Assembly (NCBI RefSeq): GCF_003014475.1
Contig: NZ_PYGJ01000023.1
Span: 1 to 55,484, forward strand
Length of the DNA: 55,484 bases
Reading direction: 5' to 3'
Source: Shimia abyssi
Lineage (GTDB): Bacteria > Pseudomonadota > Alphaproteobacteria > Rhodobacterales > Rhodobacteraceae
Shown: positions 1 to 8,282 of the stretch, piece by piece
Layout: each line of letters begins with the position of its first letter
Position numbering within the stretch: position 1 is the stretch's first letter
The notes under the pieces: generated by a model
What the model saw: the letters and a program-made list of their open reading frames with translations, nothing else
Databases searched by the model: none
What the model was told of the DNA's origin: nothing
Made by a program: the position numbers and the translations under genes

Positions 1-96
1 TATTTCTCGACCACCTCAGGAAATGTCACCGACGATGTCATACTTCAGTATTTGGAACTGCATTCCAAAAGGAAACCTACCGGCGTCAGCCGGTAG
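1..96 (+). pseudogene. 3' end of an IS200-like transposase (TnpA), cut by the window edge
   Basis: Reading frame 1 is open from the first base to a TAG at 94-96 and ends in the segment TSGNVTDDVILQYLELHS followed by PTGVSR. The TSGNVTD...I..YLE pattern is the usual C-terminal end of IS200/IS605 Y1 transposases (HUH superfamily). Only about 31 codons are inside the window, so whether the full gene is intact cannot be judged. The stop codon lies in the right-end hairpin of the element, as in compact IS200 elements. The assignment rests on recalled family similarity. Confidence 0.6.
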
Positions 97-111
97 TGGT
101 TTAGTTTTCAA
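79..111 (+). mobile_element. IS200/IS605-type right end with subterminal hairpin
   Basis: A perfect hairpin ACCGGC-GTCA-GCCGGT lies at 79-94 and is followed after a short spacer by TTTTCAA at 105-111. IS200/IS605 elements have no terminal inverted repeats. They end with a subterminal imperfect palindrome and a short cleavage sequence, often ending in TCAA. The open frame of a truncated regulator begins directly behind it, so the element probably inserted in or next to that gene. Confidence 0.55.
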
Positions 112-429
112 TTGAATCTAGGCCAATCTAGTTTCATTTCCTGTCACGGAAAGCGCCTTGGCGCAGCCGATGTGACTCCAGCCTACCTTTCAAGGGTAGA
201 GCGTGGAGAAGTCGGTCCGCCGGGGGAAGAGACGCTGGTCAAACTGGCGTCTGATCTCGGAGAGGATCCCGATGTCCTGCTTGCGCTTGCGGGTAAGGTT
301 TCGGCAGATCTTCGGGCCGCAATTGTCGCGCGCCCGAAACTGTTTGCAGACATGATCCGGCAGCTTCGCGACATGCCCGACGAGGCAGTGATACGAATTG
401 TTCGAGAATTCAAAGACGGCAATTGGTAA
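112..429 (+). pseudogene. XRE-family regulator, 5' end lost next to the IS200 end
   Basis: The frame reads through the second half of an XRE/Cro helix-turn-helix: VTPAYLSRVERGEVGPP is the recognition helix plus the loop that follows, and LVKLASDLGEDPDVLLALAG is the fifth helix, as in antitoxin- and phage-repressor-like proteins. The remaining 50 residues are a helical tail. The first helix and a credible start codon are missing because the sequence upstream is the end of the IS element. The TTG at 112 is unlikely to be a real start. The stop is 15 bp before a second broken gene, so the two once formed a pair. Confidence 0.6.
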
Positions 430-444
430 GCTGAAGGAGACCAC

Positions 445-643
445 ATGCTTACTCTTGAAAACGACGATATGATTTTCCGCTTCCCAGACTTGGGGGACGA
501 CGCGAAATTCTCGATAAACTTCCGACGCACATTGCGCATCCCGGATACGGAGGAAAACTATGGATTGCCACCGGGCTTGGGTCGCTTTCCCCGTGCGCCA
601 CGCAGAGGACTACAGGGATGGGCTAGCCTGCACACACGGTTGA
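445..643 (+). pseudogene. N-terminal fragment of a conserved hypothetical protein, frameshifted
   Basis: The start is good (AAGGAGA then ATG at 445) and opens MLTLENDDMIFRFPDL, followed by FRRTLRIPDTEENYGLPPGL. Near position 590 the sense moves to the next frame, where it continues FPVRHAEDYRDG before a TGA at 641-643. I recall proteins with this FRFP...FQRTLRIPD...YPLPPGLG..PLRHVEDY beginning as conserved and of unknown function. Here only about 65 codons remain, in two frames. It would have been co-transcribed with the preceding XRE gene. Confidence 0.45.
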
Positions 644-677
644 ACGGGGTATCATTCGGCAATTTGTCGCCATGCCG

Positions 678-940
678 TTAGGTGTTCCACCCCAGGTGAT
701 CATATCTCTCCTCGGAGATAGGCCCTCTTCATGGCCAGATCGGTTCTAAGGGACGTTCGGGACGGGGGCAAGACATGCCGGTCCATCTTCACAAACAAGC
801 GACAACGACTCCGGAGGTTCGGGCGTCCATCCAGGCGAGTGACGAGCCAGCGTCGTCCCTGGCGGAGAAGTTTGGCGAGATCGAGCAGAACGTCTACAAG
901 TGGAGGCATCGCGACAGCGTCGAAGATCGCATCGTCGTAG
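678..940 (+). pseudogene. Remnant of an IS481-family transposase (N-terminal part)
   Basis: From the ATG at 775 the frame gives MPVHLHKQATTTPEVRASIQ, then a region matching the typical IS481 N-terminus (..EPASSLAEKFGEIEQNVYKWRHRDSVEDR..), which is the helix-turn-helix that binds the element ends. Similarity stops near 935. The DDE catalytic core (rve domain) is absent and an unrelated sequence follows. The 5' boundary at 678 is a guess based on the motif TTAGGTG, which recurs inverted at 1008-1014. Confidence 0.5.
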
Positions 941-1014
941 TTGGCTTGTTTCCATATCGACCTCCTTGCCTCAAAATTAGGGGTCGAAGCGTCTACAAAT
1001 CTGGGGGCACCTAA
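941..1014 (-). mobile_element. Possible IS3-family left-end remnant
   Basis: On the minus strand a terminal-looking stretch GGTGCCCCCAGATTTG (from 1010 downward) leads to an AAGGAGGTC ribosome site and the start of an orfA-like frame, with KQANYDDA visible. IS3-family orfA proteins often begin in this way. The frame runs into the IS481 remnant after about 10 codons. TTAGGTG at 678-684 and CACCTAA at 1008-1014 face each other, so the whole strip may be a composite scar. Weak evidence. Confidence 0.3.
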
Positions 1015-1044
1015 AACAACACCAACACGCATTGCGTGCATTCT

Positions 1045-1058
1045 TTGATCTACATCAA
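1045..1058. promoter_or_regulatory. FNR/FnrL-type binding site
   Basis: The sequence TTGATCTACATCAA is an exact match to the FNR-family consensus TTGAT-N4-ATCAA. Its centre is about 49 bp before the transcription start predicted from the promoter just downstream, close to but not exactly at a class II activator position. FnrL proteins in Rhodobacteraceae use this consensus. Whether the site is used is inference. Confidence 0.5.
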
Positions 1059-1065
1059 CCAAATC

Positions 1066-1094
1066 TTGTCGGTCATCACTATTGTCGCTACAAT
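1066..1094 (+). promoter_or_regulatory. Sigma-70-like promoter of the helicase/Hsp70-like operon
   Basis: A -35 element TTGTCG (1066-1071) and a -10 element TACAAT (1089-1094) are separated by 17 bp. This puts the start of transcription near 1101, leaving a leader of about 120 nt before the start codon. It is the only good promoter seen ahead of the five-gene operon. Confidence 0.5.
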
Positions 1095-1095
1095 T

Positions 1096-1123
1096 GCGAC
1101 CAATTCGCCAGGGGACTGGTCGC
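1096..1123. promoter_or_regulatory. Inverted repeat over the predicted transcription start (candidate operator)
   Basis: GCGACCA at 1096-1102 is repeated inverted as TGGTCGC at 1117-1123, with a 14-bp centre. The repeat begins two bases after the -10 element, a typical repressor position. The cognate protein is unknown. The broken XRE gene upstream could once have been it. Confidence 0.4.
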
Positions 1124-1189
1124 TTCGTTAACCACTGGCGCCTTTTCGAAAGTGTTCGTCACGTAAACACAATCAACAGAGATCAATAG

Positions 1190-1211
1190 CCTCTAGCTGA
1201 TAGGCTAGAGG
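1190..1211 (+). promoter_or_regulatory. Leader hairpin overlapping the ribosome binding site
   Basis: CCTCTAGC (1190-1197) and GCTAGAGG (1204-1211) form a perfect 8-bp stem with a 6-nt loop. The 3' arm contains the first bases of the Shine-Dalgarno stretch GAGGAAGAG (1208-1216) that serves the TTG start at 1221. The folded form would hide part of the ribosome site, and the start codon is itself weak, so translation of the first gene looks throttled. Confidence 0.45.
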
Positions 1212-1220
1212 AAGAGTTTT

Positions 1221-4200
1221 TTGAGCGCAGTACTAAAAACAATCGAAGCATTTCCCAGAGGGCGAACCGGCAATGAGCTTTATGCTCTGTTGGACGTCAA
1301 CTTTACGGCTGCCAAGCGGGAAGAAATCCTCGCCGAACTCTTAGCATTGCAAAAACAAGGTCTGGTGCAGCTCGGGCACGATAATAAATGGCGTGCAGCA
1401 AGCAGAACCACTGCCAAACCTGCACATCAGGAACCCAGCTCAACAGGCACCGATGCCCAGCCAGACACAGACATCTTAGTTGCATGTCCCGCGCATTTTT
1501 TGACCGAGCGTGATGAGGCAATACTGACCCCCGGCGTAGACGATTTTGAAGGCAAGATCGATCCCAATGCACTTTTGAAATATTATCGGGCCGCACTGCA
1601 AAGCGATCCGCGCGGCTCCCTAACCCAAGCCGAAGACCGACATGGGACAGCCTACCAACTGTTGAGCGGCGTAGGCGATCCGTTTCCTGAGACAGATCAT
1701 ATAGGCATCATCCGCGTTAAGCTCGACCATTTGCCCGACAGCTTCAGAGAGGCTCTCACCCGCCGTGAAGCCAATGATCCAGCCTTGGCCGTTGGGTGGC
1801 CAATTGCAATCGGAAAAAAGTCTGGCGCGCCGGCTATCAGACCCGTTGGCCTGGTCGCCGCAACCTGGAGCCGCAACGATGACGATCTGATAATAGACAT
1901 CGAAGCAGACGACGTGATGGTGAACCCGGACTGGGTCAAATCAGCAACGGCTGGGACAGCTTGGTCTGCGACCAACCTAGCCAAAGTGTTCGCAGGGCAG
2001 GGCGGCGCAGGCCTCGAGCGAAGTGACTTTCTTGCACGTTTGCGCGAAGCCTCCGCAAAATCCATCAGAGGGCATATCACCGGCCGCAATTTTGCCACGC
2101 AAGTTGACCCAATGGACGAAGGTATTTTTGACGCTTTGGGGCTGTTTTTACCTACGGAAAGCCCCTTCACTGCTGGCGCTGTGCGAAATCTGGACGAAAT
2201 CTCAAGTTGGGATCGGGAAAAGATCTCGCGGACAGCTCTTGGCCCCCTGATTGGCCTCGCCCATGAGGGTGAAATGCCCGAGACACCACCGGTTAATGTC
2301 GGCCCGCTGAACCATGAACAGATCCGCGCGGTCGCCAACTCTACGTCACACCCGCTTTCCGTTGTGACTGGTCCACCCGGAACAGGAAAAAGCCAAGCAA
2401 TCGTTGCTATCGCGGCGACAACTATGCTGCAGGGCGGTTCGGTTGTTGTTGCATCGAAAAACCATCAGGCACTGGACGCAGTCGAAGAACGCCTCGCGGC
2501 CATTGCTCCGAAGGTTCCATTTGCCGTGCGGACTCTGGATCCAAAGAACGACATTGACCAGAGTTTGAAACAAGCGGTTTCGGACTTAGTGAATGACCCC
2601 GGCTCGGCAGGGGCTGCAGCTGATGCTTTGCTTGTAATGCAGCTATCTGCTTTGGCGGAGCGACGACTATCCGCGCTTGAAAAAGTAGAAGAACAGAGGC
2701 GCCTGCAGGTTCAGCTTGCGAAGTTGAACGAAACAATTCTTTTGCGTGGGGATGGCGTGCCTTCTGTAACTGATCCCACGGACTCCACTGTGAAAGCGGG
2801 CCTACTAAGGCGGATTTGGGCATGGCTGTTTTCAAGACGCAAAAAAACGTTGCCAGCTGCTGAAGCCTCATTGAAAACGGCGTCCCTCAAAGACCTGACC
2901 CAATCCGTTGAAAACATACGAACCAAAGCGACTGAATTGGGAGATCCCGAAGACCCAGTTGCCCTAACCAATGAAATTGAAGCCTTGGCACAATCTGTGT
3001 TGCGACAACACCTCGGGGAACGATCTTCGCTGAGCGAGGAACAACGGCTCAATCTTTCTAGAGAGAACGACGATTTGGAGCTGCACGGCAGCTCGGCCAT
3101 GTCTCGCAGCATCGCTGAAATGGTTCTCTATCACCGCCCTCTCTGGCTCGCCTCCGTTCTAGGAACGCCAAAGCGTATCCCTTTGTATGAAGGTCTGTAC
3201 GATTTAGTGATTTTTGACGAAGCCAGCCAATGCGATATAGCCTCAGCTTTGCCTCTTCTTGCACGCGCGAAAAGGGCCGTGATCGTCGGTGATGACCGGC
3301 AGCTTGCCTTTATCTCGCAGATAGGTGTCAAACAAGATCGCAACCTGATGGCCGCCAACGGCCTGCCCAGCCGAGGCACGGGCCGGTTTTCGCAGGGGCG
3401 CAAAAGCCTGTTCGATCTTGCACGCAGCACGCCTGACGTTCCCGCAGTCATGTTGCGGGATCAGTACAGATCGGCAGAAGGAATTGTTGGGTACATCAAC
3501 GATTTGTTTTATGGCGGAAAACTAAGAGTTTCGGCCAACATGGATTGCATGAAGCTGCCAACGGGGCGCAAATCTGGTCTCGCCTGGGCCGATGTGCCCG
3601 CTCCTGCAGTGCCATCCCATGGAACCCAGAACATCAACTCGGCGGAAGTGCAGGCCGTCACCGCTGAAGTCAAAGATCTGCTGCTCAGCAAGGGTTACAA
3701 CGGCTCCATCGGTGTGATCGCCCCATTCCGCGCACAAGTCCAAGAACTGCAAAAATCTCTCAAAGCGACAATTCCGACCGAACTTTGGCAAAAAGCTGAA
3801 CTACGTGTTGGCACGGTCGACGGTTTTCAGGGACAAGAACGCGATCTCATCCTGTTCTCACCAACGGTGCACAGCAAGATCAGATCAACCGCAACAACCT
3901 TTCTGCAACGTGACTGGCGCCGCCTGAACGTCGCAATCAGCCGCGCAAGAGCGATCGCACATGTGTTTGGCGATCTCAACTATGCCAGATCCGGCCAAAT
4001 CAAACAGCTTCAAAGCCTCGCCGCACGCGCAACAGAGCCGCGCGTAGTTTCCGTCGGTGAAGGCGTTTTTGACAGCGATATTGAACGGGTCGTCTTTCAT
4101 AAACTGAAAGAGCGCGGATTGGACCCAAAACCACAATACGACATCGCGGGCCGGCGGTTGGACTTTGCCCTGTTTGGCGAAGGCGGCATCAAGCTGGACC

Positions 4201-4376
4201 TCGAAGTCGATGGACGCCACTGGCACCAGGATGCCGACGGCAATCGAAAATTGGACGATCACTGGCGTGATCACCAGATGCGTTCACTGGGCTGGAAAGT
4301 TCAGCGTTTCTGGGTGGATGAATTAATGCAGGATATGGAGGGATGCCTTGACCTCGTCGAACGACAACTCGGCTAA
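1221..4376 (+). CDS. SF1 (UPF1/DNA2-like) helicase with C-terminal DUF559/Vsr-like nuclease domain
   Basis: 1051 residues, TTG start behind GAGGAAGAG. Residues 1-60 look like a winged helix (..ELLALQKQGLVQLG..). The helicase core shows Walker A GPPGTGKSQ near 385, Walker B VIFDEASQ near 663, VGDDRQL near 690, DQYRS near 745, GTVDGFQGQE near 865 and NVAISRA near 903, the motifs of UPF1/DNA2-type superfamily 1 enzymes. A helical insertion rich in charged residues lies between Walker A and B (about 430-640). The last 80 residues hold LDFALF...LDLEVDGRHWH and then a W-R-x-x-Q-x-x-x-x-GW pattern, as in DUF559/Vsr-like PD-(D/E)XK nucleases. The end overlaps the next gene by 29 bp. Likely role: ATP-driven nucleic-acid translocation with cleavage, first component of a five-gene system. 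The DNA or RNA preference cannot be read here. Confidence 0.85.
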   Translation: MSAVLKTIEAFPRGRTGNELYALLDVNFTAAKREEILAELLALQKQGLVQLGHDNKWRAASRTTAKPAHQEPSSTGTDAQPDTDILVACPAHFLTERDEAILTPGVDDFEGKIDPNALLKYYRAALQSDPRGSLTQAEDRHGTAYQLLSGVGDPFPETDHIGIIRVKLDHLPDSFREALTRREANDPALAVGWPIAIGKKSGAPAIRPVGLVAATWSRNDDDLIIDIEADDVMVNPDWVKSATAGTAWSATNLAKVFAGQGGAGLERSDFLARLREASAKSIRGHITGRNFATQVDPMDEGIFDALGLFLPTESPFTAGAVRNLDEISSWDREKISRTALGPLIGLAHEGEMPETPPVNVGPLNHEQIRAVANSTSHPLSVVTGPPGTGKSQAIVAIAATTMLQGGSVVVASKNHQALDAVEERLAAIAPKVPFAVRTLDPKNDIDQSLKQAVSDLVNDPGSAGAAADALLVMQLSALAERRLSALEKVEEQRRLQVQLAKLNETILLRGDGVPSVTDPTDSTVKAGLLRRIWAWLFSRRKKTLPAAEASLKTASLKDLTQSVENIRTKATELGDPEDPVALTNEIEALAQSVLRQHLGERSSLSEEQRLNLSRENDDLELHGSSAMSRSIAEMVLYHRPLWLASVLGTPKRIPLYEGLYDLVIFDEASQCDIASALPLLARAKRAVIVGDDRQLAFISQIGVKQDRNLMAANGLPSRGTGRFSQGRKSLFDLARSTPDVPAVMLRDQYRSAEGIVGYINDLFYGGKLRVSANMDCMKLPTGRKSGLAWADVPAPAVPSHGTQNINSAEVQAVTAEVKDLLLSKGYNGSIGVIAPFRAQVQELQKSLKATIPTELWQKAELRVGTVDGFQGQERDLILFSPTVHSKIRSTATTFLQRDWRRLNVAISRARAIAHVFGDLNYARSGQIKQLQSLAARATEPRVVSVGEGVFDSDIERVVFHKLKERGLDPKPQYDIAGRRLDFALFGEGGIKLDLEVDGRHWHQDADGNRKLDDHWRDHQMRSLGWKVQRFWVDELMQDMEGCLDLVERQLG

Positions 4377-6276
4377 TCAGATGCCGATACCCCAAGAATG
4401 GCGCAAATCGCGTACGTTTACATGGCTGGCGGTTACAGCCTCGATAGGCGCTGTGGCAGTGTTCGGTTTCCTGCTGTTGAAAGTGAACCTGCTTGAAACA
4501 GAATATGGAGAGATTCGCGGTAACAAAGAGCGGATCTTGCGCGAGATTGATAACCGGCAAGAGCAACACGCCGAGCTCTTGGCTAAAATTCAAAAGCTCG
4601 AGACCGATAAATCCGGGCTTGAGGATGATCTGGCAAAAGCACGGGTCTTGCAGCGGCAGCTTGCAACACTTCAAGAGGGTGTCACTTCTGCCGAAACAAC
4701 TCTTAAGGCCATGACCGGCGACATCACCGAAGCCGACCGGAAACTGATGGAGACAGAGTCCGTCGCGTCAGCATTGGAAATAGCGCGCGCCGAACAAGAT
4801 GACCTGGTCACCAAGAAAGACCGGTTGGCTGCAGAAATAGCGAGCCTTCAGCGCGACGCTGACAACGCGAAAGACGCTGCGAGAGAAGCCAGAAACGCGC
4901 GCGACCAGCTGCAAGATGAAGTTGATGACTTGCAAGCGAAGAAGCGAGACCGGGATGAAGCCCTAGACGAGACTGCCGCGGCAAAAGCAGAACACGACGC
5001 GAAGAAAAAGCTTCTGAATCAGATCTCAAAGGAAGCTTCCGAAAAAGACGCTTTGGCAGATGAGGCGGAACGTCGTGTCACGCAAGCCGAAAAGGATCTT
5101 TCCTCTCTGAGTGCCCGGATCAGCTCTGCACGCAATGAGCTGGAAACGAAACGAAATGAGGCCAGCGCCGAGGCGGCTCGCCTTGCTGGTTTGGAAAAAG
5201 ATAGAGAGAACCTCGACGAACAAGTTGACGCTCTGAGAAGCGAAGAAGCGCGTCTGAAACGATTTGTCGAGAGCAACACTGACGCAGAAGCGCAGCTCAA
5301 CAGCACTCTTCAAGAGTTGCGAGAAAAGGATGGGCGGCTAGGCGAGTTGGAAGCCCAGATAAGCTCTTATCGAGATGACCTTCAGGACGAACAGGCCAAC
5401 GTTGCTACAGAGAACGCGAAGCTTGCGGCCCTACGTCAAACCCTGTCTGCCGTTGAATCCGAGCACGCCAAAGCGGTTGAAGAACTCAGCTCCGTTACGA
5501 CTGACATCCTGGGAAAAGCTCAATCACTGGAGCAGCTCGCAAAAGATTTGGCGGCAGTCAAAGCAGATCTAGTTTCTGAACGGGCGCTGCTGGAGCGAAA
5601 GCGCAGCGACCGGATCTCCGAAGAAGCACGGCTTGCCGGATTGCAAGAAAAGGCTGCGAACCTTCTGCCCAAGGTTACCGAACTGGGGGAGGTGGAAACG
5701 AACCTGACCCAAAAGCAGGCCGAGTTGGAAACCGTTGCAATCGCTTTAAAGTCAGCTGAATCCTCGCTGGTTTCTCAAATTGCGAAGACTGAGGCTGAAC
5801 GGACACGCCTGACCGCATTGCGCCAGCAAGCAGGTACTGTTTCGGACGAGGTTGATGACTTGAGATCAACAAAAATCACTCTCCAGACCGAAGTCGAAAA
5901 GCTGCGACTCGAAAAGGCAAACCTTGAGGCGTTACAGCAAGAGCAGGTCACCTTGAAAACAGACATTGCAAACTTGTCTGGGCGGAAGGGTGTGCTTGAC
6001 CAAGAAATCAGTGAAGCAGCGACGACTCTCGCCGATGTCGAAGGCAAGGTTGACGGTTTGAAAGATCGCCTGCGGTCTCTGGAGGAAAAAGAGGTGGACT
6101 TGAAATCCCGGATCACAGAACTGGAAGCCGCTCAAGAAGCCCGTCGCCTGTCTCTTGAAGGGGAAATCCGCGTTTTGGAGAATGAGAAGGCAGCGCTGCA
6201 AGAGACCGTTGCCAAACCAGATAGCGATTCACGAGAAGAAGTTCCGGATACGGCCAAGCCTGAAGGAGATGAATGA
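4348..6276 (+). CDS. Membrane-anchored long coiled-coil protein
   Basis: 642 residues from a TTG with GGAGGG five bases upstream; an ATG at 4381 is an alternative start. One hydrophobic segment, about residues 24-50 (WLAVTASIGAVAVFGFLLL), would anchor it in the inner membrane with a short cytoplasmic N-terminus. Residues 55-620 are almost continuous heptad-like coiled coil rich in Glu, Lys, Ala and Leu, with many repeated L-x-x-L-x-x-x-x-x-L segments. No catalytic motif is visible. The C-terminus is acidic. Which side of the membrane the coil faces is not certain. The same layout (TM then coil) begins the next protein, so the two probably pair through their coils. It overlaps both neighbours. 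A scaffold or sensor role is inferred from architecture only. Confidence 0.8.
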   Translation: MTSSNDNSANQMPIPQEWRKSRTFTWLAVTASIGAVAVFGFLLLKVNLLETEYGEIRGNKERILREIDNRQEQHAELLAKIQKLETDKSGLEDDLAKARVLQRQLATLQEGVTSAETTLKAMTGDITEADRKLMETESVASALEIARAEQDDLVTKKDRLAAEIASLQRDADNAKDAAREARNARDQLQDEVDDLQAKKRDRDEALDETAAAKAEHDAKKKLLNQISKEASEKDALADEAERRVTQAEKDLSSLSARISSARNELETKRNEASAEAARLAGLEKDRENLDEQVDALRSEEARLKRFVESNTDAEAQLNSTLQELREKDGRLGELEAQISSYRDDLQDEQANVATENAKLAALRQTLSAVESEHAKAVEELSSVTTDILGKAQSLEQLAKDLAAVKADLVSERALLERKRSDRISEEARLAGLQEKAANLLPKVTELGEVETNLTQKQAELETVAIALKSAESSLVSQIAKTEAERTRLTALRQQAGTVSDEVDDLRSTKITLQTEVEKLRLEKANLEALQQEQVTLKTDIANLSGRKGVLDQEISEAATTLADVEGKVDGLKDRLRSLEEKEVDLKSRITELEAAQEARRLSLEGEIRVLENEKAALQETVAKPDSDSREEVPDTAKPEGDE

Positions 6277-8282
6277 TGGGATCTCTACTACTAACTGTTC
6301 TTATCTCGGGCTTTGTCCTGCTAGCATTGGTGATCATTATGGTGATCGTTGCAGCCAGGGCCGACCATGCAAACACGCTGAAGCCGCCGCTCGCGACACT
6401 AGGTGAAATAGATGCCCAAATCCGCGGCAAGTACACAACGCTGGATGATCTAGAGGCCGAGCTGCAAAAGCGCCGCGATGCGATTGGGAACCTCGCAGAT
6501 GTCCAAGCGGAAGTTGATGCCCTTATCCGACAGAAAAATGAGGTGCTGGGAGAATGGCAGCAACTCGAAGACCGCCGCCAAGAAATTCTGGCTCTGCGTC
6601 AGGAAACAGACGAGGCGCACACAGCTTTGGCCGGTGCAACACGTGATTTGAGTGCGAAGGCGTTGGAACTGGAGCAGGTTGAGGCTCGGTTGCAAAAGGC
6701 CGAAAGACTTGTTGCGCAAATCGCTGATCTGGAAGCAGACTATTCACAGCTTGAGCAATCCGTTGCCGAGCTGCGAGGCGAGCTGTCCGACTTGCAAACT
6801 CTGCAAGCCCGCGAAAGTGAACTACGACAAAGTATCGAGCGGTTTGAACGCGACAGCGCCCGTTTAGAAGGCGAAATCGAAAGCGTCCGCAATCGTCGCC
6901 AAGAGGCCGAAGAAGGTGCACGCACGGCGCAAGGGCGACTAGAGGACATCAAAGCTGACTACACAGAGGAAGCGGCCAATCTGGCATCCCAGCGCACCGA
7001 GTTGACCAAAATCGAGTCGCAGCGCCTCGAGCTTCTTACGCAAATCGAAACCCTGAAGGACAAAGCGGATGTGGCTGGTGGCGTCGGGGGGCGCGGAGAC
7101 GACCCATTAGCGGTACTCAAGTCGCTCCCACCAGTCCTTGAAGGTGTTAGGAAATGGCCTGAACATGCAGCGAACGAGCTGGAAACTGATGCGCTTCACC
7201 GCGTTTCGGTTCACATGAATGCATTGGGGTTGGATTACCATTCCCGCGTCATTCGCGCCTTTCACACCGCAATGAAAGTGAATGAAACGACACAAATGGC
7301 GGTGTTGGCCGGGATTTCTGGGACCGGCAAAAGTCAGCTACCGCGCCGTTACGCACAGGCCATGGGGATCGGTTTCCTTCAGGTACCAGTTCAGCCTCGT
7401 TGGGACAGCCCACAAGACCTGATGGGGTTTTACAACTACATCGAAAAGCAGTTCAGGCCTACCGACCTCGCCCGGGGACTGTACCATTTGGACAAATGGA
7501 ATGGCCCAGATGAGAGCCGGGATGTGCAAGACCGGATGATGCTGGTTCTCTTGGATGAAATGAACCTCGCTCGTGTCGAGTACTATTTCTCGGATTTCTT
7601 GAGCCGATTGGAAAGCCGTCCCGGCATTGATCAATCCGACCGTGAAGAGCTGAGAAAAGATGCCGAACTCGAGCTGGACATTCCCATGCCAAAAGGCGAT
7701 CCAACACCACGCATTTTCCCCGGCTACAACGTCCTGTTTGCCGGCACCATGAACGAAGATGAAAGCACCCAGTCGCTTTCGGACAAGGTTGTGGACCGTG
7801 CAAATGTCATGCGCTTTGCTGCCCCGAAAACAATCCAGGCAGGGGTAGGGCAGGGGCCACAAGTAGATCCCAAAGCACTCTCACGCCGCCAATGGCGCCA
7901 ATGGGTGAAAAGCACAGATGCGCTTGGACCAGATCGGGGACAGGTAGAAGCTCACGTCGAAAAGATGGTGGGTCATATGACAGAACTTGGTCGCCCCTTC
8001 GGTCACCGATTAGGCCGTTCCATGATTGCCTATGTCGCCAATTACCCGCAAGATGGCGGGCGTCTGAATATCCCGACCGCTCTGGCCGATCAGGTAGAGA
8101 TGCGGCTTCTTCCCAAATTGCGTGGCGTCGAAATGGACACCTCGGACGGCGCCTTCGAGCAACTTTCGGAATACGTGCAAAGAGACCTAAACGATACGGT
8201 CCTTGCCGAAGCGATCCGCAGCTCTGCCGCGGCAGCGACTGAGGATACAGGGCAGTTCGTCTGGCGAGGAGTCACGAGGTAA
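6273..8282 (+). CDS. Membrane-anchored coiled coil fused to McrB-like AAA+ domain
   Basis: 669 residues; AAGGAG precedes the ATG, which overlaps the previous stop (ATGA). Residues 2-28 are one transmembrane helix. About 45-265 is a coiled coil in the style of the preceding protein. An AAA+ module follows: Walker A GISGTGKSQ near 350, a loop VPVQPRWDSPQDLMGFYNY, Walker B LVLLDEMN near 427, and a sensor region FAGTMNEDESTQSLSDKVVDRA near 490-512. McrB-family ATPases/GTPases have MNxxD at this place; here it reads MNEDE, a variant. McrB proteins hydrolyse GTP and drive a McrC nuclease. The partner in this operon is the DUF2357 protein encoded next, which begins on the last base of this gene's stop (TAATG). 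Membrane tethering of an McrB-like motor is unusual and recalls coiled-coil McrB variants. Confidence 0.8.
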   Translation: MMGSLLLTVLISGFVLLALVIIMVIVAARADHANTLKPPLATLGEIDAQIRGKYTTLDDLEAELQKRRDAIGNLADVQAEVDALIRQKNEVLGEWQQLEDRRQEILALRQETDEAHTALAGATRDLSAKALELEQVEARLQKAERLVAQIADLEADYSQLEQSVAELRGELSDLQTLQARESELRQSIERFERDSARLEGEIESVRNRRQEAEEGARTAQGRLEDIKADYTEEAANLASQRTELTKIESQRLELLTQIETLKDKADVAGGVGGRGDDPLAVLKSLPPVLEGVRKWPEHAANELETDALHRVSVHMNALGLDYHSRVIRAFHTAMKVNETTQMAVLAGISGTGKSQLPRRYAQAMGIGFLQVPVQPRWDSPQDLMGFYNYIEKQFRPTDLARGLYHLDKWNGPDESRDVQDRMMLVLLDEMNLARVEYYFSDFLSRLESRPGIDQSDREELRKDAELELDIPMPKGDPTPRIFPGYNVLFAGTMNEDESTQSLSDKVVDRANVMRFAAPKTIQAGVGQGPQVDPKALSRRQWRQWVKSTDALGPDRGQVEAHVEKMVGHMTELGRPFGHRLGRSMIAYVANYPQDGGRLNIPTALADQVEMRLLPKLRGVEMDTSDGAFEQLSEYVQRDLNDTVLAEAIRSSAAAATEDTGQFVWRGVTR

